The translations under genes and the position numbers were made by a program. Source: Palsa-89 sp963824345 (lineage in GTDB: Bacteria; Acidobacteriota; Terriglobia; Bryobacterales; Bryobacteraceae). Taken from it: DNA of 64,000 bases. The notes beneath the pieces are model-generated. The model was not told the DNA's origin, ran no database searches, and was given only the letters and a program-made list of their open reading frames with translations. The stretch covers positions 266,228-330,227 of the forward strand of contig CAWGOZ010000008.1 of assembly GCA_963824345.1 (NCBI GenBank), given 5' to 3'. Shown one piece after another: positions 58,856 to 64,000 of the stretch (its first letter is position 1; each line of letters begins with the position of its first letter).

Positions 58856-61800
58856 TAATGCCCCGTCCGCGGCCCCGGGCAGCGGCCTCCGCAAGTCCAG
58901 CGTCAGTGGAAACTCGGGATTCTCCTCCGAGGGCGGCACACCCATCGGACCGGCCGTATGTCCGAACGGGAAAAACCGCGAGGCGCGGCGCGCTTCGGCT
59001 TCGTTCGCATTCACCGGAAATGTCTCGAAGCTGCGGCCGCCCGGGTGCGACACGTGATATGCACAACCACCGATCGATCGTCCCGTCCAGGTATCCACAA
59101 CATCAAAAGTCAGTGGCGTGTGCACCGGAATAGTCGGATGCAGGCACGATGCCGGCTGCCATCCGCGATACCGTACGCCCGCCACCCACTCGCCCTGCTT
59201 ACCGGTGGGGTGCAGCGGCAGACGCCGTCCATTGCACGCGATCACGTAGCGGCCCTCCACCAGGCCTTGCACCATAATCTGCAACCGCTCCACCGACGAA
59301 TCCACATAACGCGCGGTGCCGCCCGGACTGCCCTCTTCTCCCAGCACATACCACGGCTCGGTGGCTTGCCGCACTTCGATATCGATGCCGGCGTGATGCG
59401 CATGGCCGAAAACCGGATAACGAAACTCGAAGTGTGGAGCGAACCAGTCGGCCTCGAATTCGTAGCCGGCGCGGCTCAGATCGCGCAGTACGTCGCGGAA
59501 ATCCTGGGCCACGAAGTGCGGCAGCATAAATTGATCGTGCAGCCGCGTGCCCCAGTGAATAGGGCTTTCCATATACGGCTCTTTCCAGAACCAGGCGACC
59601 AGCCCGCGCACCAGCAACTGCTGGGTCAGGCTCATGCGCGCGTGCGGCGGCATCTCGAACCCGCGCAGCTCCAGCAGACCCAGCCGCCCGGTCGCCGAAT
59701 CCGGCGAATACAGCTTGTCGATGCAAAACTCGGCGCGGTGCGTGTTGCCGGTGACGTCCACCAGGATATGCCGCAAGATCCGATCCACCAGCCAGGCTGG
59801 AACCGGGCCTTGCTCGGGACCCGGAATCAAACTGAAGGCGATCTCCAGCTCGTACAAGCTATCCGCGCGCGTTTCGTCGACCCGCGGAGCCTGGCTGGTG
59901 GGTCCGATAAAAATCGTCGAGAACGCATACGAGAGCGAAGGATGATTCAGCCAATACGCAATCATGCTGCGCAGCAGATCGGGCCTGCGCAGGAAGGGGC
60001 TATCGGCCGCCGTAGGTCCTCCCAGCACGAAATGATTGCCCCCGCCGGTTCCGGTGTGCCGCCCGTCCAGCATGAATTTCTCCGCGCCCAGGCGCGATTG
60101 GCGCGCGTCATCATAAAGCGCCGTGGTGTTCGAAACCAGCTCCTGCCAGTTGCCCGCCGGATGCACGTTGACTTCGATGACGCCCGGGTCGGGTGTCACT
60201 TTGATCTGGCGGAAGCGCGGATCCTCGGGTGGCGGATAGCCTTCGATGACCACCGGCATTTCCAGATGCGCGGCCGTATCTTCGACGGCGGCCAACAGGT
60301 CCACGTAGTCTTCGGCCACCGTCGCCGGAGGCATGAACACATGCAAGCGCCCTTCGCGCGCCTCCACGCACAAAGCCGTGCGCACGATCCAAGGCGCCGA
60401 TTCGCCCATTTCCGGCTTGCGATCGCGCTTGGAATGCTTCTGCGATTGCAGGCGCGGGCCATCGCTGGGAGTAAACCTCGGAGGAATCGGCAGCGGCCCG
60501 CGATTCACCATCGGATCCACCGGATATGCCACGGGCGCTTCGGCGGGCGCCACCCACGGCAGGCTCGGAAGCGGGAGCCGCAGGCCCACCGGAGAATCGC
60601 CCGGCATCAGGAACAGGTGCTGGCCGCGCAGCATCCACAGCCCGGTCTGCCACTCCGGGCCGTTCAGTCCGGCCACCCGCTGCACCGGAAGCACGAACCC
60701 GGACGGCGTATCCAGCCCGCGCTCGAAGATGCGCCGTAGACGCTCGCGCTCGCCCGCATCGCTCAAGCGATTGTCCACCGGATCGACGTTGACCGGCAGC
60801 TGGCGCTCTTTTTGCAAATAGTAAAACGGATCCTCGAATGCCGCGTTCACATATTCGGGATCCAGCCCCAACCGCAGCGCCAGCGTCTCGGCGAAATGCC
60901 GCGCTTCCAGCGGACCGAAGTCGTTGCCCAGCCGCTCTTCGGCCAGCAGCGAGCGATCATGCCACAACGGAACGCCATCGGCGCGCCAGTAGCAGGTAAG
61001 CGCCCAGCGCGGCAGTGGTTCGCCGGGATACCATTTGCCCTGGCCATAATGCAGCAGGCCGCCGGGAGCAAAGCGCTTTCGCAGACGATCCAGAAGGCAC
61101 TCGGCCAGCTTTCGCTTCTCCGGCCCCAGCGCGGCAATGTTCCACTCCGGGCCGTCCATGTTATCGATGGAAACAAAGGTCGGCTCGCCGCCCATGGTCA
61201 GGCGAATATCGGCCGCACAGATGTCTTCGTCGATCCGGCCGCCAAGCGCCTGGATGCGCTGCCATTGCGGTTCAGTGTAAGGCAGTGTGACGCGCGGGTC
61301 TTCATAAATGCGCGACACCGACATCTCGTGCGTGAACGTTACTTCGCACTCGTCGACGCCCCCGGAGATGGGCGCGGCGGAAGATGGCTGGGGCGTCGCC
61401 GCCAGCGGAATGTGACCTTCGCCGGCCAGCAATCCGGACGTCGGATCGAGCCCAATCCAGCCCGCGCCCGGCAGATACACTTCGGTCCAGGCATGCAGGT
61501 CCGTGAAATCCTCGGTTGGGCCTGGCTGGCCGTCCAGCGGCTTCATGTCCGGTTTCAATTGGATCAGATAACCTGAGACGAAGCGCGCCGCGAGTCCAAG
61601 ATGACGCAGGGTCTCCACCAGCAGCCAGGCGCTATCCCGGCAGGAACCACTGGCCAGCGTCAATGTCTCCTCGCTCGATTGCACACCCGGCTCCATGCGA
61701 ATCAAGTAGCGGACCTTGCGCTGCAGCTGTTGGTTCAGTTCGACTAAAAAATCCATCGAACGCTGCTCGGATACGTTCACGGTTTTCAAATACGCGGCCA

Positions 61801-62179
61801 GTTCGGGGCCAGCCGGGCGGACCTCGCGAAAGGGGGCCAGCTCGCGTTCCAGCGCGGCTTCATAGCGGAATGGAAATTTCTCCGCGTACGGCTCCAAAAA
61901 GAAGTCGAACGGATTGATCACGGTCATTTCCGCGATCAAATCCACATCGACGGAGAAATAGCGCACCGGCTGCGGAAACACCACGCGCGCCAGGAAATTA
62001 CTCTGCGGGTCCTGCTGCCAGTTTAGAAAATGCGGCTTGGGCTCGACCTTCAGCGAGTAAGCGGTGACGGGCGTCCGGCAGTGCGGCGCCGGCCGCAGCC
62101 GGATGGTCTGCGGAGACAATCCGACAAGCCGGTCGTAATGATAAATAGTCTTATGATGCAGCGCGACGCGGATGGCCAT
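58853..62179 (-). CDS. Transglutaminase-like domain fused to DUF2126
   Basis: A 1108-residue protein. Residues about 1-290 are a BTLCP transglutaminase: Cys in LASGSCRDSAWLLVETLRHL, His in DLHAWTEVYLPGAGWIGLDP, with the Asp of LDPTSG. From about 300 to the end runs DUF2126: ADIRLTMGGEPTFVSIDNMD, GQGKWYPGEPLPRWALTCYW, HTGTGGGNHFVLGGPTAADS (part of a glutamine-synthetase-like ligase fold) and PILSYAFST-like HPSLSYAFSTIFIGP. Such proteins occur with CP-ATP-grasp/alpha-E proteins and are predicted to join and cut peptide bonds. First gene of the cluster; the next gene is 550 bases away across the RAYT insertion. Confidence 0.93.
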   Translation of the reverse strand: MAIRVALHHKTIYHYDRLVGLSPQTIRLRPAPHCRTPVTAYSLKVEPKPHFLNWQQDPQSNFLARVVFPQPVRYFSVDVDLIAEMTVINPFDFFLEPYAEKFPFRYEAALERELAPFREVRPAGPELAAYLKTVNVSEQRSMDFLVELNQQLQRKVRYLIRMEPGVQSSEETLTLASGSCRDSAWLLVETLRHLGLAARFVSGYLIQLKPDMKPLDGQPGPTEDFTDLHAWTEVYLPGAGWIGLDPTSGLLAGEGHIPLAATPQPSSAAPISGGVDECEVTFTHEMSVSRIYEDPRVTLPYTEPQWQRIQALGGRIDEDICAADIRLTMGGEPTFVSIDNMDGPEWNIAALGPEKRKLAECLLDRLRKRFAPGGLLHYGQGKWYPGEPLPRWALTCYWRADGVPLWHDRSLLAEERLGNDFGPLEARHFAETLALRLGLDPEYVNAAFEDPFYYLQKERQLPVNVDPVDNRLSDAGERERLRRIFERGLDTPSGFVLPVQRVAGLNGPEWQTGLWMLRGQHLFLMPGDSPVGLRLPLPSLPWVAPAEAPVAYPVDPMVNRGPLPIPPRFTPSDGPRLQSQKHSKRDRKPEMGESAPWIVRTALCVEAREGRLHVFMPPATVAEDYVDLLAAVEDTAAHLEMPVVIEGYPPPEDPRFRQIKVTPDPGVIEVNVHPAGNWQELVSNTTALYDDARQSRLGAEKFMLDGRHTGTGGGNHFVLGGPTAADSPFLRRPDLLRSMIAYWLNHPSLSYAFSTIFIGPTSQAPRVDETRADSLYELEIAFSLIPGPEQGPVPAWLVDRILRHILVDVTGNTHRAEFCIDKLYSPDSATGRLGLLELRGFEMPPHARMSLTQQLLVRGLVAWFWKEPYMESPIHWGTRLHDQFMLPHFVAQDFRDVLRDLSRAGYEFEADWFAPHFEFRYPVFGHAHHAGIDIEVRQATEPWYVLGEEGSPGGTARYVDSSVERLQIMVQGLVEGRYVIACNGRRLPLHPTGKQGEWVAGVRYRGWQPASCLHPTIPVHTPLTFDVVDTWTGRSIGGCAYHVSHPGGRSFETFPVNANEAEARRASRFFPFGHTAGPMGVPPSEENPEFPLTLDLRRPLPGAADGAL

Positions 62180-62288
62180 TGTGGCTCAGAACATTTGGTG
62201 GCCAACGGTGCCCTCTTAGCATCCGCGGACCAGGGGGAGACTTGTGCTGATTATACCCCGCGGCGCGCTCCCCGCCGAAGCAAGCCGT

Positions 62289-62759
62289 CTAGCGCGCCAC
62301 TGCCAGCACTCGCACTGGGGCCGGATGCTCACAGATCGACTTCATGGTATCGACCACGTCGGCGTAGCTCAGTTCGTCCCCGGGGTTTGGTCCCGCGAAT
62401 AAGGCTACGTCGTCCAGACTCAGGATACCCTGGAGCGCCCCGGTGTGATCGACAACCGGCAGCCGGCGCACCTGCTGCGCCCGCATAATCTGGAGGGCCA
62501 CGTGGATGTCGTCCTCCGGGCGGCAGTAAAACACCTTCGGTAACGCCACGTCTCGCACGTAGGTGTCGCCGGCCTTCGCGTTTCGGGTTCCTAGGGCGAT
62601 AGAAACGTCGCGATCCGTGATCATGCCGATCGCGCGGCCATTTTCCACCACCGGAAGCACGCCACAACCCTGCTCCCAAAATATTTCCGCCACACTCGCG
62701 AGATTTGTGTCCGGGTTGCAGAATCGGACGCTCTTTACCATGACCTCTTGCACTTTCAT
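62289..62759 (-). CDS. CBS-domain pair protein
   Basis: About 156 residues from the ATG at 62759, consisting of two CBS repeats: VMVKSVRFCNPDTNLASVAE with GVLPVVENGRAIGMITDRDV, and FYCRPEDDIHVALQIMRAQQ with VRRLPVVDHTGALQGILSLD. Two CBS units form a Bateman module that senses adenosine nucleotides. No fused effector domain. Probably a stand-alone regulator or one that partners another protein. Confidence 0.93.
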   Translation of the reverse strand: MKVQEVMVKSVRFCNPDTNLASVAEIFWEQGCGVLPVVENGRAIGMITDRDVSIALGTRNAKAGDTYVRDVALPKVFYCRPEDDIHVALQIMRAQQVRRLPVVDHTGALQGILSLDDVALFAGPNPGDELSYADVVDTMKSICEHPAPVRVLAVAR

Positions 62760-63027
62760 AGTCACTTCCTCTCTGGAGTCGACCCGGGGGGGTACGATTC
62801 CATCCCTAGTACCAGCACACCTAAGTCCAACGCAGATCCCGAATCCTCAACGAAAGCATGGGCGCAAAGCATCGACACCCGGCCGCGAGTTGAGAACCTT
62901 CACCCAGCCCTGCGTTCTTCAACGCACGTGCCTCCGAATTCCCGCTCAGAGTTTGAGCCAACTGCGGTTTGAACCACAATGGCACCCGGCGTGCTTACTG
63001 CCAAGAGGAGAGGAACGACGACCCATA

Positions 63028-63486
63028 ATGAGGGCTTTCCAAAGAATTCTGTTTCCCATTGATATGTCCGACAGCTGCACTGCGACAGCTCCCTTTGTTG
63101 AGACCATGGCAAAAAGGTACAAAGCGGAGGTGACGATGTTGCACGTGCTCGAAATGCCTTCCGGCCTGATTCCGGATTGGTATGGGGGCTCTGTGCCGGT
63201 GATCGACACCAGCGCAATCTGGCAGGCGGAAACCGAGGCAGCCCAATCCTATCTGACGAACAAATTTCAAGGCCTCAAGGTCCACCGGGTTACGATCGAA
63301 GGCGATGCCGCCCGCGCCATCGACGACTATTCGCGTGAGAATGGCGTCGATTTGATCATGCTGCCGACCCATGGATATGGCCTCTTCCGAACGCTGCTGC
63401 TGGGCTCGGTGACCGCCAAGGTTCTACACGACACCGCGTGTCCGGTCTGGATGTCCTGCCCGCTCGGCATTGACGTCAGCTTGTAG
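63028..63486 (+). CDS. Universal stress protein (UspA family)
   Basis: A 152-residue protein with the Usp fold: FQRILFPIDMSDSCTATAPF at the start and the ATP-binding loop MLPTHGYGLFRTLLLGSVTA (G-x2-G-x9-G-[ST] type) near the end. Stress-induced regulator by family. Start ATG 63028; the ribosome site is weak. Its last 63 bases overlap the convergent OmpH-like gene. Confidence 0.93.
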   Translation: MRAFQRILFPIDMSDSCTATAPFVETMAKRYKAEVTMLHVLEMPSGLIPDWYGGSVPVIDTSAIWQAETEAAQSYLTNKFQGLKVHRVTIEGDAARAIDDYSRENGVDLIMLPTHGYGLFRTLLLGSVTAKVLHDTACPVWMSCPLGIDVSL

Positions 63487-63810
63487 ATCCTCGCTGAGCC
63501 GTTTCAGTTGCTTTTGTTTTGTGGTGAATTGCGCTTGCAGGTCCGCTTCCTTGCCGGGCTGCAGATTCGGCGTGGAGGCCTGTTTCTGTATATCCTGCAG
63601 TTCCTTCTGCAACTCTTCAATGGTTCGCTGGCGAGGGCTCAATTTCGCCTCTAAGGCGGCGCTGTCTTTCTTGATCTCCTGCGTTCCCAGAACGGCTTGT
63701 TGGAGATTGATGATGGCGACTTTAGCGGGGCCGATTTCTTGTGCCGCCAGGCAGCAGGCCATGGCCGCTGAAGCAATGAGGAGCGACGCGCTCCGAAAAT
63801 GCGAGAACAT
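63424..63810 (-). CDS. OmpH/Skp-like periplasmic chaperone, probably truncated at the C-terminus
   Basis: A 128-residue protein with a signal peptide (ASLLIASAAMACCLAAQ) and the OmpH start VAIINLQQAVLGTQEIKKDS. The long helix ERTIEELQKELQDIQKQA...LSEDLQADV follows, but instead of the usual C-terminal half (VVVDVS...ALDVT) the frame runs into the antisense of the stress-protein gene and stops. The family is normally about 160-190 residues. It normally guides outer-membrane proteins through the periplasm; this copy probably lacks the end of the tentacle and core return helix. Treat as a possible pseudogene. Confidence 0.7.
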   Translation of the reverse strand: MFSHFRSASLLIASAAMACCLAAQEIGPAKVAIINLQQAVLGTQEIKKDSAALEAKLSPRQRTIEELQKELQDIQKQASTPNLQPGKEADLQAQFTTKQKQLKRLSEDLQADVNAERAGHPDRTRGVV

Positions 63811-63901
63811 TACCTTCTAGACTCCTGTGTGAAAGCTCTAAGAACCGGGCTGAGCCGGAATCGACCATGTGAATTCGCCCCTCACAGGCTGGCGTTTTGC
63901 T

Positions 63902-63951
63902 CACGTCTTATGCTTCACGTCTTATGCTTCACGTCTTATGCTTCACGTCTT
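63902..63951. repeat. 14-bp tandem repeat, 3.6 copies
   Basis: The unit CACGTCTTATGCTT begins at 63902, 63916 and 63930, with a partial fourth at 63944. It lies upstream of the OmpH-like gene start (63810) on the minus strand, so it may fall in that gene's leader or promoter region. No protein is encoded here. Confidence 0.95.
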
Positions 63952-64000
63952 TAGGATACGCCCATTTGGGCCAATGGTGAGCTGACGGTCGCGCCAGCGA

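Overview
The window is high-GC bacterial chromosome, most likely from an Acidobacteriota of the Solibacter/Bryobacter kind. The reasons are family-level: a Ser/Thr kinase joined to a TolB-like domain and TPRs, several proteins ending in the short beta-sandwich ('...LQQVN..LP.G...G.V.V...VNG') common in Solibacter, a B12-dependent ribonucleotide reductase, an ECF sigma/anti-sigma operon, and REP/RAYT debris. No 16S rRNA is present, so the taxonomy is inference.

Layout. 1-5680: end of a STAS anti-sigma antagonist and its RsbW-like kinase, a membrane-anchored protein made almost entirely of 33 hexapeptide repeats (18-bp DNA unit), then a translationally coupled pair: an exported HExxH peptidase/beta-propeller/barrel protein and a PrsW-type intramembrane protease. 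5677-10635: a mobile-element graveyard with an intact-looking IS3 element that cuts a minus-strand gene, the 5' piece of a probable group II intron, an ISL3 transposase lacking its N-terminus, and the C-terminal half of a repeat-rich surface protein. The ISL3/surface-gene junction is itself tandemly duplicated (376 bp). 10682-18637: a small integrative element or decayed prophage ending in a tyrosine recombinase next to tRNA-Pro(CGG), with an excisionase-like protein, a replication-type protein, a ParB-DNA methyltransferase, a small-terminase-like HTH protein and a 585-aa protein I do not recognise.

18767-26202: sigma/anti-sigma operon, HAD phosphatase, orphan MNT nucleotidyltransferase, Uma2 nuclease, and nrdJ with a single-base frameshift. 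26284-37207: a surface/glycan-looking block with two multi-pass membrane proteins, two SAM methyltransferases fused to beta-sandwich tails, a metallo-hydrolase, a parallel beta-helix protein, a Wzt-like ABC protein whose ATPase half is degenerate, and an ATP-grasp-like protein. 37355-39509: a Ser/Thr kinase-TPR pseudogene with three lesions, one removing the activation segment. 39537-50890: Ada, DUF3108, TldD/TldE, a small receiver protein, and ileS-lspA-lgt preceded by a MazEF-like pair, then TerC.

50887-62179: a GAF-fused alpha-glucan phosphorylase followed by the transglutaminase / circularly permuted ATP-grasp + alpha-E / transglutaminase-DUF2126 / zinc-peptidase cluster, a predicted peptide-synthesis and processing system. 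The cluster is split by a broken RAYT transposase flanked by inverted REP sequences. 62289-64000: CBS protein, universal stress protein, and an OmpH/Skp-like gene that appears to have lost its 3' end against the stress-protein gene. Single-base or short indels occur in at least three genes (12252, 24825, and the kinase); part of this may be draft-assembly error.
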